A DNA stretch of 64,000 nucleotides, taken from contig OX457068.1 of assembly GCA_949752795.1 (NCBI GenBank), positions 62,003,582 to 62,067,581 on the forward strand. The letters run 5' to 3'. Below are positions 10,930-22,090 of this stretch, in pieces. Below the pieces are notes generated by a model. That model ran no database searches. It was not told the origin of the DNA and was given only the letters and a program-made list of their open reading frames with translations. The translations under genes and the position numbers were made by a program. Source of the DNA: Hyperoodon ampullatus (taxonomy: Eukaryota > Chordata > Mammalia > Artiodactyla > Ziphiidae). Each line of letters opens with the position of its first letter. The first letter of the stretch is position 1.

Positions 10930-11380
10930 TATTTAGAAAACTGATAATGGTTGAAATAAGCCACAGGGGGTCAAAGAGCCAGGTGGGCAGAGAGCTTATA
11001 CCCGAGATGAGAAACGCCTTGCTATCTGCTGGTTTAATAGGCTGCCCTTATTTCTAATGGGGCTTGAGTGGAGCTGAAATCGAGGCCGAGAAACTATATC
11101 AGAGCGATCTTAACATTGAAACACCTGACATTGGGTCTGTTGGGGATATTTCATCATTGTCTGCTTGACCTTTGGCCTCTTAGACTTACAGCCCATCATT
11201 TCTGAGAAGCTGAGACTAAAAAAGCCATTTGTTCCCAGTCGAATATACCTGTTCTGATGCGCTGTCAACAGCTGTTTGCATTGCTAACTGTGTCAAGGGA
11301 AAACAATTGATGCCAGCAAACTCAAATTTCTAACCACCTCTTTTATTTCTGTCACTCCTGGTGCTAATGATGACCTATAT
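10930..11380. promoter_or_regulatory. Candidate conserved non-coding element
   Basis: Repeat-free block with retained CpGs (for example GAAATCGAGGCCGAG near 11077) and motif-dense stretches. These include a nuclear-receptor-like TGACCTTTGG at 11167-11176, an E-box CAGCTG near 11270, TTTGCAT near 11275 and AACAATTGATGCC near 11303. Enhancer status is inferred only from texture. Alignment to other mammals decides it. Confidence 0.3.
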
Positions 11381-11509
11381 TCTCTACAATAATGACTACC
11401 TTAAAAGTCTTTTTGACTTTGAAGAGAGCATTTGAGTCCTAAGTGCCTGTATTGTGAAAGAATATAATATGGAGAGGTCTATTATTTTAGAATTCATTTG
11501 CCGATTTTT

Positions 11510-11606
11510 TTCTTTTTTTGAGGCCTCTCTGTAAATTAAACCGCTTGAGTTGGCTTTGTAGGTTTCTTTTTTCTTTCTTTCTTTCTGTTTTTTTTTTTCT
11601 TTTTGC
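11510..11606. repeat. T-rich / (TTTC)n low-complexity tract
   Basis: Polypyrimidine-rich stretch with TTTC units and T-runs, densest at 11566-11604. Probably slippage-prone. Confidence 0.85.
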
Positions 11607-11880
11607 ATACACAGCAAGGATAACTACACCTCAGATTTATGAGCATTGTGAACAGGTTTCCATAGCAACCACTCTGGCTGCTCTACACCAAATAACCTTG
11701 TCATGTGAGCGTTTATCACTGGAACATCAAGGACTGGATTGCACTGTACGCTCTTTGGCTAAACAGCAGGATTTTTCTGAATAATAATTGGTCGTGGCCT
11801 TTTATTCCACCAGTCAGAGTTAATCATCCTCAGAATCTGAAATTAACCATAATGCATTCAAAGCCCAGAGTGCAGCCATT
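11607..11880. promoter_or_regulatory. Candidate regulatory element with RFX X-box
   Basis: At 11656-11669 the sequence GTTTCC-AT-AGCAAC is a near-ideal X-box, the bipartite site bound by RFX factors (common in cilia-gene control and MHC-II-type promoters). It lies in a repeat-free block with TAATCAT, AATAATTGG and AATGCATTC motifs. The match to the motif is read directly from the sequence. Binding and function are inferred. Confidence 0.4.
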
Positions 11881-13141
11881 CAAAAATTCCTCTTTGGAGG
11901 AAGAAAACTTTACAATGATCTTTGCTCTTTGTTGTATATGACCATTGTTGTTATTGTTATTGTCATTATTACTATGGGGAAGGCTTAAAGAGAGAAGGAT
12001 GAGGACTTGGGAATGGCATATAGAACTTGTTACCATGACATAAGTAAAATAGGCATTTTTAACTAACCTATTATTTATGAGAAGTACAAGATATTTTAAG
12101 CTGCCATCAAAACCAATAGTTATTTTTTCCTCTCAAATTACCTTACAGGACATTTGATCATTTGAATGGATTTTACTAGGTTAATTTATTTTCCACAGAT
12201 TCATGTTTTACTACACACTCAGAAATTTCACTTGTGCTTCAGATCTATCATATTAGTAGGTAAATGAATGGGGTGTAAAGGATCAGTGAACTGTCTCCGT
12301 GCCTACACAGCATGCATGCGTGTGTGCACACACAGGCGCTTGTGTTGATATACACGAGCCCACAAGAAGGACCCCAGAAAGAAAATAATTACATCATAAG
12401 GATACAGCTAGTTCTCTGTCACAGGCAATTATGTTAGAGCTGGGGGTGGGTGGGTTAAAAAAAAATATCAGGATTGTGGTTATTCACCAGCAGAGAGGTT
12501 TTCTGGTCCATGAGGAGTTGCCATGTAAAATTCTACTAGGGATGGGGTCAAACTTCAGCAAATTCTCCAAATTGTAGTTTGCTTGGGCTTTTTAACACTT
12601 ACCATTTTTAGTGACCTCTCTCTTACCCTTTTTATTGCACTTCCCTAGTCCCAGAGTCTTCTTTCTTAGAGGTCCCCCAACATTGTTATTGTAACTAATA
12701 ATTGTCACATCATAAGTGTGGCTTCTCCTAAAGATAGTTACATAAAAAAACTAAACATTGAATCTCAAATGGAAAAATTTAAGAAATCAGTGAAGAATGG
12801 TTTTCTGAAGAATGGATTGGAAGAGGAAAGATATTTTAAAAATTCCCATCATGGTATACCTTCTGGGTAGCCATGGACTTCATCACTTTCTAAGACTCCC
12901 TTTTATGAGAAAGACCTGAAGTAATCCAATCAAATGAAGTTAATGATTGGATTTGGAGATGAAAATTAGCTAAATGGGCAGATTTTGGATAAAACTATGC
13001 AGGGAAATGGCACTGTTCATCCCGTGTCACTTCCCTGTTCTTGTCTTTTTGCAGTTCTCCCTTTGAAATAAACATATACATGGGGCAGGCAATAAACTGA
13101 GTTTCAGAAAGCAAAAACATGGAGCGGTAGTTGGAACACAG
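11881..13141. other. No recognisable feature
   Basis: AT-rich single-copy-looking sequence. It has a short (TGT)n-like run near 11945 and a TG/CA-rich patch near 12315, but no element I can name. Confidence 0.4.
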
Positions 13142-13745
13142 TAATTCATTTACTCATCAACTATATATTAAGTTCCTTGTAAATGCCAAGGACACTGCTA
13201 AGTGCTGCGTGGGAAACAGCAATGAATGAGACCTTATTCTCACCCTCAGGGCACTTACCAGTTTGGAGGGGAGATAAAATATGAACAGAACCTGGGTAGC
13301 TGCTGCACTATTGAATGAGAAACCAATCTATTGTGAGTGAATGGCATAAAAGTCTGGAGGTGGCAACAGTCACTGACATTGTCATGCAAGGGGGCCTCTG
13401 GTGTGTGCAACTGCTGGACTCCAAGGATGTGTGGAAGGCTGGTGACTGGAAAGAGAACATTCCAGGAAGAGAAGAGGGCAGGAGTGAAAGCAAGAGGCAC
13501 AGAGTGTTGGCTGTGTTTTGAGAATGATCAACATGTGTTGGGGCTCCAGGTTTACATCCATGAGTTGTGGGTAGAGGTAAACTAAGTACCTTCAGGCTAA
13601 AGTTGAAAGTTACTAAGATCATTTAAGTGTCATCCTAAGATGCTTGGACATTTATTTGGATGACATTAGAGGGTCATTTCAAGTTCTTAAGCAGAATATT
13701 GATCTGATCAAAGCTGTAGGAGAATTTAAATGAGGTGAGGAGGAG
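13142..13745 (-). repeat. L2 LINE fragment (3' end inward)
   Basis: Antisense L2 in order: 'ttactcatcaactatatatt', 'gccaaggacactgctaagtg', 'acctt..ctcaccctcaggg' near 13230, then an interior block 'gcagaatattgatctgatca' near 13691, which is the degraded 'gtgacatgatctgac' region. About 600 bases, no frame. Confidence 0.65.
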
Positions 13746-14589
13746 GAAGGGAGATATTTCTTTCATCTCTTGGAAGGGTGGACTTACCTCAATTCTCTGT
13801 TCAACTAGCCTTTTATTCTTCTTTTACTTCTGGGAAAAAGAAGAGGAGATTCCTTTTAGATAGTGGTGTTGAGGTGCTGTGTTAGAGGTGGGCAGAGATC
13901 CCCCTGGTGCAAGCCTCATATCCATGGTTTAGCAATTAGGTAAGAGGACAGTGAAGAAATGCAGATCATATTTGGGCTGGTCAGGCTGAAGCACCAAAGA
14001 CGTAACCAGAGTCTTATCATTTGATTTCTCAAGTTTTAATAGGAGTTTTGTGAAGAGGAAAGAAGTGACCAGTATTGTTAACCAGTGCTTAGTAAGCTCT
14101 GACCAATCTGTCAATGAGCATTGCTGCTATTAGACCCAAGAGCGCTATAGTTAGATACCAGCGAGAGAAACATGCTATGTGGTGGAAAAGTCATCACAGA
14201 ATTGTGTCTAGAACCCAGGGTTCACGAAGCACACCCTGACCTGGATGATTCCTGCAGTTCCCACAGTCCCCTCTAACTCTGTTGGGGGGTATGACCTGTG
14301 TCGGTGAAGTTTAAAGTATGAATAGAAGGGTAAACAATTCTCTCTCATGTCCCTTCACTTCATCTTGCTCTTGACCATCAAACTATTGAGCAAATTTGTT
14401 TTGTGCTGCGGTTCTGTCCTAGAAGCTGTTCAAAATGAATTTTTTTTATCCTTTCTCCTTTTTCATTTTAGAAAATCTATGAGGACAAAACACAATATGT
14501 CTTTTGTATTTTCGGTAGAATGGGTGTCCTTCTGGTTATTTGTGTTCAACATCAGGTTCTCCCTGGTTAGAAATAACAGCTCTGCTTGG
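13746..14589. other. No recognisable feature
   Basis: No repeat family, RNA or coding exon that I can support. Confidence 0.4.
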
Positions 14590-14594
14590 GAAAT

Positions 14595-15064
14595 TGTGTG
14601 TTATCTAAAGCTGCATAACAATCCTCTCCAAAATATAATGGCTCAAAGCAGTAATAATAATTTCATACCTCTCACAATTTCTGAGGGTCATAAATTTGGC
14701 AGCAGCTGAGCTAGATAGTTCTGGCTTGGGGCAGAAGATGCACTTTGGAGGTGAATCACCCCCATGGCTTGCAAGCTGGTGTTGGCTGTTGTCAGGATCC
14801 TCACTTCTTCAACCACAGGTTCTCTCCACAAGGCTGCTTGAGTGTCCTCACAACATGGTAGTTGGCTTCCCGCAGTGTAAGTAAGTAATATAAGACACCA
14901 AGCTCAAAGCCCTTATGGCCCAGGCTTGGAAGTCACACACCACCATTTCTGATATATGCTATTGGTCCCAGGACAGCCTGCTTGGATGAGGCATGGAATT
15001 ATACAGGGTATGAATTCCAGAAGGTAAAGATCCTTGGAAGGTTTCTTGGAGGCTACTGACCACA
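14595..15064 (-). mobile_element. Solo LTR, older MLT1 subtype (ERVL-MaLR)
   Basis: Reverse-complement MLT1 LTR. It starts TGTGTTATCTAAAGCTGCAT, has 'acaatttctgagggtcataa' near 14676, 'gctgcttgagtgtcctcaca' near 14831, 'gaagtcacacaccaccattt' near 14930, and ends CTACTGACCACA. A perfect 5-base target duplication GAAAT flanks it (14590-14594 and 15065-15069), as expected for this LTR class. Length 470 bases, apparently complete. The short open frames inside are fortuitous. Confidence 0.85.
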
Positions 15065-15069
15065 GAAAT

Positions 15070-15573
15070 GCTGTAGTTTCGCACCTCAAAAGCGGATGTG
15101 TGAGCTTCTGGTGTTCAGAAAAGAAACTGCCCTTTCCACTTAAAAACTCTGGGAAAATTTTTACCTGTGCTGAGGTTGAGCAGTGCTCATTGGAGAAGAA
15201 CTGCTTTTATCTGACATAGTCTGGAATAATGGTTGACGATGGGTCAAATTATTTTAAACATACATAAAAACAGTAAACTTTTTGTTTTAGCTTAAATTTG
15301 TAAATGTGCATTCATTTGCCAATATTTTCATGTAGGACAAATGATTTTTCTTTGAGTAAAGGCCTTCTAACTAAAGTTCTGCATCATCTTTTCCCTCAAA
15401 CAATTCCCAGAATGTATACTTTAAATAACCTCGTTTTGGTTTCTTTAAAGTAAAGTCAGAACCTAAAATATATTTTCCAAGCAATGTGAATGCAGAGTTC
15501 ATCAAGACCTTTATGATTTGGGCTAACCTCTTAGAGATGTCTCACCCACATTCAAGTCAACATCGGCTCTTTA
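15070..15573. other. No recognisable feature
   Basis: AT-rich sequence downstream of the LTR. Nothing recognised. Confidence 0.4.
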
Positions 15574-16095
15574 TTTTTTTTAATCAAATTCCCATTTATT
15601 GACCCTTTCCAAGACAATCAACTTGGTTTTTATCAAAGAAACAACTCTCTTTTCATTCATATTTCAGTTTTGCATAATGCTTAAATAAATTACATAACTA
15701 CAGCCAGCATAAAAAGGTTTGGGGACAAACACGGTTGCTTTGTGGAAAGCATGCAGGGTGATCAGGACTAGAGCACTGGCCCCCCAGAGAGCAGTGTGCT
15801 GGTCCTACAGGGTCCTCTGAATGTCCTGAGGTTCAGATGGGCAGCATCAGTTAAGTGATTCTGTGTGAAGGCAATGTTTACGGTCAATATTGTTACTTGC
15901 TTGCACTTCCTTAAAAATAGGCACTGAAATGACTGATCTTTGTGCTCCAGTCTCAAAAATCAAATCTGTGTAAATAATCGAACTGGCCACGTAGTTGATC
16001 AGATAATCACAGACAATCAATGAACGCGTAATGCTCTCCTTACCAAGCATGTAGAGGGACTTAAAGAACACCTCAGGGAATGGGAAGATGAATGC
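15574..16095 (-). pseudogene. Possible retrocopy or last exon of an unidentified gene
   Basis: On the minus strand an open frame runs from about 16092 to a TGA at 15847-15849. It includes the stretches VFFKSLYMLGKESITRSLIV and YLINYVASSIIYTDLIFETG. A 3'UTR-like segment follows, with a canonical AATAAA (complement of 15595-15600), and 13 bases later a run of eight A's (15574-15581). That is the layout of an mRNA 3' end. An A-run directly after the signal favours a retrocopy. A pyrimidine-rich stretch ending AG at the 5' edge would instead favour a last exon. I could not find a flanking duplication or recognise the protein. Confidence 0.3.
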
Positions 16096-16199
16096 TTAAG
16101 AGTTAATTATATTTGGCCCCAAACCTTAGGGTGATACTGTGGATCAGCTTCTAATCCAATGTTGAATGGCAATACCCAGGCAATAAGTGCATCAGTCCC

Positions 16200-16630
16200 A
16201 GTCCCAGTAGTCAGGGAGGCTTCCTGGAGGAGGGGGTCTTGGCTTTGGCCTTGAATAGGATATGAAACATACACCAGAAGTGGGAATGAGTGAGAATGAT
16301 AAGAATGTTTGAGGAATAGCAGGGAGAACATGGAAAAAAGAAGGTGAAACTGTGATCAGGAAAGGGAGGGCCAAAGCGGTTCAGGCATTTTGATCCACTT
16401 TTGGAAACAGGAAGCCATGGCAGATCTCTGAGCAGAGGAATAAGCATGACTAATAAAATACTTGAGGATTATCAGACTGGCAAAAGGACATTGGGTAGAT
16501 TCAAGTGGGAAGAAGCTGGAGCCAGGGCCAGTTTGCAAGGCTGTCAGAGTGGTTTGGAAATAATGTGTGAGAAAGTTCTGACAATTGTAGAGTTTGTGGG
16601 TATAGAGATTTCACTAAAAAAGTAGCTGCA
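16200..16630 (-). repeat. L2 LINE fragment
   Basis: Antisense L2 in order: 'tcagggaggcttcctggagg' near 16213, 'ggccttgaatagga', 'caggaagccatggcagatct' near 16408, 'gaggaataagcatgacta', and the 'ctgtcagagtggtt' block near 16541. The reverse strand of this block is the C-terminal reverse-transcriptase and 3'UTR region of L2. Frames are destroyed. Confidence 0.75.
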
Positions 16631-18499
16631 TTTGGGAGTAGAAGAAATTAAAGTTTGAATCTAGAGAAATAGGAAATTGTTGGTGCCCTTGTCACAGGGT
16701 GAAAATTTGGGGAAGGGAGCATGAGAGAGTAAGGGAGTGCTGAATGCAGACTCTGCTGTTGGGGGAGGAGGAGACTGAAGAGGGCTGGCAGAAGGCTAGA
16801 GACACGGGGGACTGGACCGACGTTGGGGGGGGAGAGGGGATGGAACCCAAGGGGTAGATTCCAGAACTGTCCACAGAGCAGCCTCTATATTGCATATAGA
16901 GACCTCAAAAGTAGGCAGGTTGAACCTCTGAGGAGGGTCCCACAAACAAAGGGAAAGAAAGGGAAGGACAATGTCAAGACCAGGCCTTAGCCGAAACCCC
17001 TGTTCCCTCCACTGGGCCAGAGCTTCTCATGGCTCAGAAAAGGAGCTTGAGGGGCTGGTCTCTAAGAACTCACAGCCTAATCTTTTAATTTTCCCATTCA
17101 CCCCTTTTGGGGAGTCTCACCCTCTGTCTTTCCTTTCTGGGTCTCCATTTAGACAATAGGCATCAGACCTTGTGTAAACATGTGCTTAGTTTCAGTCTGA
17201 TTTTTATTTTACTGCCATGTGTAGACTCATCCTGGCTCCCCCAGTCTCGCGTTTCTGCCTTTTCTTTGCTCTCCCCTAACTTTTCTACTCATTCCATTAC
17301 CTAAAATGTCTCCCTTGTTAAGGATGGGAAGCCCTCCATTAGGACCCACACCCCATTGTGTCACACATCATTTAAATATCTTTATCACTTTCCCATTGGG
17401 AGAAACAGTAATTGATGGTATTCCCATTTATCTTCACTTTCTCTGCTCCATTTGGGGAAAAGATGACGGTTTCACACAGCTCCTATTTATTTTCCACTCA
17501 GGCTCAAGCTGGATTCCAACACTGTACTTACAGGGACCCAGATTTCCTACAATCCCATAACGTTTTATGAGCAATTTTACAATCCAGACACTGTATTATT
17601 ATGTCCTTCTGAAAGGTGGTAATGTGAATTGTCAGCACAAAGGAGCTGGGACAGGGTAACCTACCTCTGTCTGACATTTGGCTCACCATCTGCCCTGAGC
17701 AGAGCCCTTTGTTCGGGGGCTCCTGTGTGGAGCCGCCGCTGCTGTGAGCAGGTGACCACAAATGTTTAAAAGACTCTCCTGTTCAACGACAGCAGGCATA
17801 GGCTGAAGGGCTGCCCTGGAACATCCTCAGCAGAAGATTCCTTAGTGAGCATCTAGGTTGTCCCACCTATTTCACAGATGAAGAGATTGAAGATCAGATA
17901 CAAGAAGTGATCAACCTGGGACACACAGACGATGATGACATCAGAACTGGAGACAGCTTTCTGACAGTCAAAAAAAACTGTCTTAAAAAATTGTTTGGCT
18001 AGATATGTAAATATGAAATCCAGCCTGTCTGTTCAACTGTCTTAAGTAGAAACAAACCCACAGATGATGTCATGCAGTAATTCTAATTTGGTTTTTCATG
18101 TTGAGAAAACAAAGTGAGCAGAGTCCTGGTAACTGGCACACTTTCTTCTCCCACCAGCACTGGTGCTCAAGTGCTCAATTTTGGTTTACCTTGTCAGACT
18201 GCATCCCAAGGTTTATGGAGGTGAGGTGGGGTTTTTTCCATCCCTTATTCATCTTTTTTGCTTTTCTGCACAGGAGAGAGATAACTGGAGCAGAATGGAG
18301 GAGGAGGTTTGGGCCATGCTCACCAACATAGCTTGGGGCGGGCTTTTGGAGAGACTCCTGAGATGGGTAGATGGAGGGAAGGCACAGATTTACTGATTTC
18401 ACATAACAGCATCCGTTATGAATCCCAGCTGAACACTGGACAGATGGGATTTCCTATGCTAAAATGGGTTGGGAAGTACAATATCTAAAGGGCCTGAGG
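16631..18499. other. No recognisable feature
   Basis: About 1.9 kb without a repeat I can name. G-runs near 16825-16840 are low complexity. Several overlapping short frames on both strands show no coding character. Confidence 0.4.
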
Positions 18500-18665
18500 T
18501 GACATGTAGTAAGAAGAACACTGGACTTGGACCCAGGCTCTGGTTCTGACTTTGCCACCACATAGCTGCATGACTTTTCTGAGCCTTCATATGCTCATGT
18601 GTAGGATAAGGGGGTTGGTTTTGTAGACTCAGAGACCCTGTCCAACTGGAATGTTCTGGGATTCT
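18500..18665 (+). repeat. MIR SINE
   Basis: 'agaacactggacttggaccc', 'aggctctggttctgactttg', 'cacatagctgcatgactttt', 'ctgagccttcatatgctcat' follow the MIR core in order. Confidence 0.8.
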
Positions 18666-18949
18666 GTGGAGACTTTGCATCTGGGCGATGGTGAGCAATG
18701 ATTGCTAGGAACACAGGCCGGAAGGGGAACGCGCAGGAAGGGCTAATGGGAAACACATGGTGCAGATGACTAGCGGCAGGAAGAAAGTGGGAAGAATCGG
18801 CAGGCCCAGGGGCTCCCCATAAAGACTGTGCTTCTCCAGGGGCAAACTGTTTCCAAAATCGCAACTGAGCAAGGCATGAAGAGTTAGACACACATAACTT
18901 TCTCATAGCTCATCAGAGAAGAGCAATTTGTAATCATCTCCATTGACAT

Positions 18950-19130
18950 TCAAAAGCACCCTGTGAAGTAAACAAGACTCTGTTATCATGCGTTTACATA
19001 TGAGATAACTGAGGCTCCAGGAAGGCACAAGACTTCCCAAGATTTATTGTTTATAGGCAGAGTTGGACTGGACCCCAAATTTCCTGGGTTCTACTCACAC
19101 GCCTTTTCCAACTCAGTTTGCTATAGCAAC
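18950..19130 (-). repeat. MIR SINE (antisense)
   Basis: 'tgagataactgaggctccag', 'caagacttcccaagattta', 'gcagagttggactggacccc' and 'ttcctgggttctactcacac' match the reverse MIR core. Confidence 0.75.
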
Positions 19131-19184
19131 CACTTGTATTTCTACAGAACTTTTTACTTTTAAAGTGTTTTGAAAAACCATTAC

Positions 19185-19345
19185 CTCATGTTCATCCCAC
19201 GGTGACACTGGTGTTGCTAGGGGTTATTTCTCTTGCTTTAGAGATAAGGGAACTTAAGCCCAGGTAAGCTAAGTGGTTTTCCCTGAGTTCCCTATTCATT
19301 CAGCAAACTACTATTGAGCACCCATGATCCAATAAGTACATCCCA
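19185..19345 (-). repeat. MIR fragment followed by L2 3' end (antisense)
   Basis: 'gagataagggaacttaagcc' near 19241 is a MIR core in reverse. 'attcattcagcaaactacta' with 'ttgagcacccatgatcc' at 19293-19331 is an antisense L2 terminus. Both are short and diverged. Confidence 0.55.
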
Positions 19346-20469
19346 GACATGGTTGCTTAATGGCAAGGCCAACTTTGATGTCACAGTGTCTTGACTACAC
19401 ACCCAGTACTCTTTAGCAGCTGTGATTTTTAATGTGAAAATAAAAGCTCTCAAAAGAAGCTTTCAAATATGGCATAGACAAAACGGCCCTGCAATGGTAA
19501 TATCCTGTCCAAAGGCTGGTCCTTCATTGCCCTCTTATTTTAAGATGGTCTTCCAGCCCCAGAGTTAATGACTTAGGAGATACATAATAATTATTAGTGA
19601 CATAAAGGGCAATAATAACAGTTGATGAAGATACCAGGCCCAGGTTTCAACTCTGACCTGAAAAAGGCAAAGCACATATCAGTGTGTTCCAACCTCTGGG
19701 TCCTGTCTCCTCTCTACCTTCTCAGCACCAGGATTCCACAGCCTCCTCTGCCCTAGAAATGCACCTTTGGTTCAGTCCCTGCTAATCCCCACTGGTGGAT
19801 GCTGGCGTATCAGTGGAATAAGCAGTCGCAAAAATAGGGGCTGGATGGCCAGCCGTTAGAGATGCTTGGGAAAAGATGTCTGCCCTGGGAAAGGACACTG
19901 AGATTATCTGCCTTTAAGAAAATATGAAATCTAGTCACTGGAAGTACTGCAACTACTTCCTAATTATATGGCCTCTCCTGGAATTTGGTCCTTCAGTCAT
20001 ACTCTCAAATATATTAGTAAGTTGTCCAGAACAACAACTAGAAGTTGTCCTTTCTAGTTGACTACCATTGCATTAACCTTCTACAGATCCTCAAAGCAAT
20101 TCCAATTTCCACATTTCCCTTCAAGTCTTTTCTGTAGGTAGATAACAGCGTCCTGGTATAGTTTTTCTTTAAAGTCGGGGGGTGGGGGTGGACTTTACTT
20201 GTCTGAGAAACTGTGTGCTATGCCTCCACTTCTCACCCATCATCACCTGGGATGCTCTTGGAGCCTCTGGAGGTGGAGGTACTTTATCCTGAGCCACCCA
20301 CACCTCCTTGTGTAGTTCTCTGTGATTAAGAGAAAGAAGTCTCTGGGCACAAAAAAGAAGTCTGTCTCGGGGAAAGTGAGCCAACCCAACTCTCCTGCTC
20401 CATCCCACCTCCACCTCTTCTTGCCTTTGGCACCACCTCCCTGTTGACCCACCTATCCAGCAGCCATCC
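19346..20469. other. No recognisable feature
   Basis: Single-copy-looking. A G-run (about 20177-20190) is the only low-complexity patch. Confidence 0.4.
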
Positions 20470-20755
20470 AGCAGCCAAGACCCAGCTCAAGTCTCACTCC
20501 CCTTCGAGGTTTTGCAGACTATCCCATCCCCCTTGGACTGCTCCCTTTCCTAGGCTACCACAGCCAGATTTTCGTTCTTCACTGAGTGCCGTTCATCATT
20601 ATTATCCTTGAATTCCTCACTGACTTGTCAAGTGTGTAATCATGACTTTTAAACTGGAGTGTAAGCTCCCTGAAGGCAGAAGACATGGTTCCTTCACCCC
20701 CGTTCCTCACTATGGTTTACGTTAGGTAGTCACATTGAATATATTTGTTGTTTAA
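20470..20755 (+). repeat. L2 LINE 3' region
   Basis: 'agacccagctcaagtctcac', 'ggagtgtaagctccctgaag', 'gcagaagacatggttccttc' and 'gtagtcacattgaatatatt' give the sense L2 3'UTR order. Confidence 0.75.
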
Positions 20756-20820
20756 AAAAATGACTTCCAAGTGGGGTACGCCCTAACCTTAGCCCTGACA
20801 ACAAAAAGCAGAGATAAAAT

Positions 20821-20850
20821 ATACATATATATATATATATAATATATTAT
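20821..20850. repeat. (TA)n microsatellite
   Basis: Alternating AT run just after the L2 end. Likely polymorphic. Confidence 0.9.
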
Positions 20851-21361
20851 GTCTATACATACAGTGGAATAATGGCCCTTGAACAAGATTGGACTTTTGC
20901 TAAGGAAGCAACAGTGCTGTCCCAGAGTCTGGCTCTACCCCAGGGAACTAGCATTGGTCACACATGCTGTGTGAGGAAGCCGCTTCTTTGCTGATTCTGG
21001 ACCACCCATCACAACGGCAGGAAATCTGTCCATCTGCTGTCCTCCCTCAGGGAATGACTGCATTGCAACCATCTCCTTTCACCTCTTAAGAGGCCAAATT
21101 TATTCATTCTTCCTTCAACACAGAGTTGGGGAAATATTAGTATTGGCTGAGTTAAGACTGTGGGTCATTTTACCCCATTAATAGTGGACCGAGTCATTCC
21201 AAAATACCTACTGAGGGACATAAGTAGCATGGAAATGGGCACTCACCCCCTTTCACTGGAAGACTGTGGGAATAATTCTTTCTATTTGTCATGGAAACCA
21301 GACCCCTGTTCTGACATTCACTTAATTTTTCTTCATGGTAAAAGCTGTTGACTTCTCCTAT
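20851..21361. other. No recognisable feature
   Basis: Nothing recognised. The long minus-strand open frame that crosses from 21772 to 21194 has no family resemblance and covers MIR-like sequence. Confidence 0.4.
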
Positions 21362-21440
21362 TAGTGGAATTAGAAAAAACAGCACTGGCCTGGAAATTGG
21401 GAGGCCTGGCTTCTCACCCTGGCTGCATGCCCAAGACCTC
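21362..21440 (+). repeat. MIR 5' fragment
   Basis: 'cagcactggcctggaaattg' and 'gaggcctggcttctcaccct' resemble the MIR head. The body is missing here. Confidence 0.45.
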
Positions 21441-21689
21441 CTCTTCTTGGTTCTTTCCAAGTGACCACACCACTTGCACACCTGCCTGTCACTTAATACC
21501 AGGAGATGTGTTTGTTTGGGTGGCATGTTTCTTTGAAGACCACCCAGAAGTTCCTGCTGAGGCTCATGCTTTCTACTTAGAATTATTGGCAGCAGGGAAA
21601 CCCACCTCTGAAATACATGGTGTATGTGCAGAAAGGTATCAAAGTGGAACGTGGAGGGTCTGGGAGCTGAGTTTTCTCCCACCTCATCC

Positions 21690-21840
21690 ACATGTGGCCA
21701 GGAAAACCCCTTAAGTCTCTGTGTTTGTTTCTCTGTCTGTAAATTGGAAATAATAATGCAGATAACCCTCATCCAAGGGTTTCTCCCAGGGCTCTTCTGA
21801 GAATTAAATGGGATTAGAAATATGACTACATTTTAGAAGC
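21690..21840 (+). repeat. MIR 3' fragment
   Basis: 'ccttaagtctctgtgtttgt', 'ctgtctgtaaattggaaata', then 'cagggctcttctgagaatta' match the downstream half of MIR. It may be the other half of the copy that starts at 21362, separated by about 250 bases of unrelated sequence. Confidence 0.6.
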
Positions 21841-21904
21841 AAAATGACGTGGAGAAACAGATGGTTGTCAGAGCATTTTTGTGTGTGTTGCCAAGAGGAC
21901 AGTC

Positions 21905-22090
21905 CAGGCAGGAAAGCTGGTATCTGATTCTAGATTGTCCACTACCTATGTGATCTTAGGAAAGTCATAAGATCTCTCCGGGCCTCACTTTCCTCATCTG
22001 TCAAATGGGGATTTAAATAACTGACCTACCTTTCACACAAAAGTGCAGCAAAGATCTGAAATAATATGCATGAAAGAGTGCCGACAAGTA
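21905..22090 (+). repeat. MIR SINE
   Basis: 'ctatgtgatcttaggaaagt', 'cctcactttcctcatctgtc' and 'aaatggggatttaaataact' are the conserved MIR core. Confidence 0.85.

Noticed and set aside
21194..21772. 192-residue minus-strand open frame
   Set aside because: It overlaps MIR fragments and a competing plus-strand frame of similar quality. No domain or family signature.
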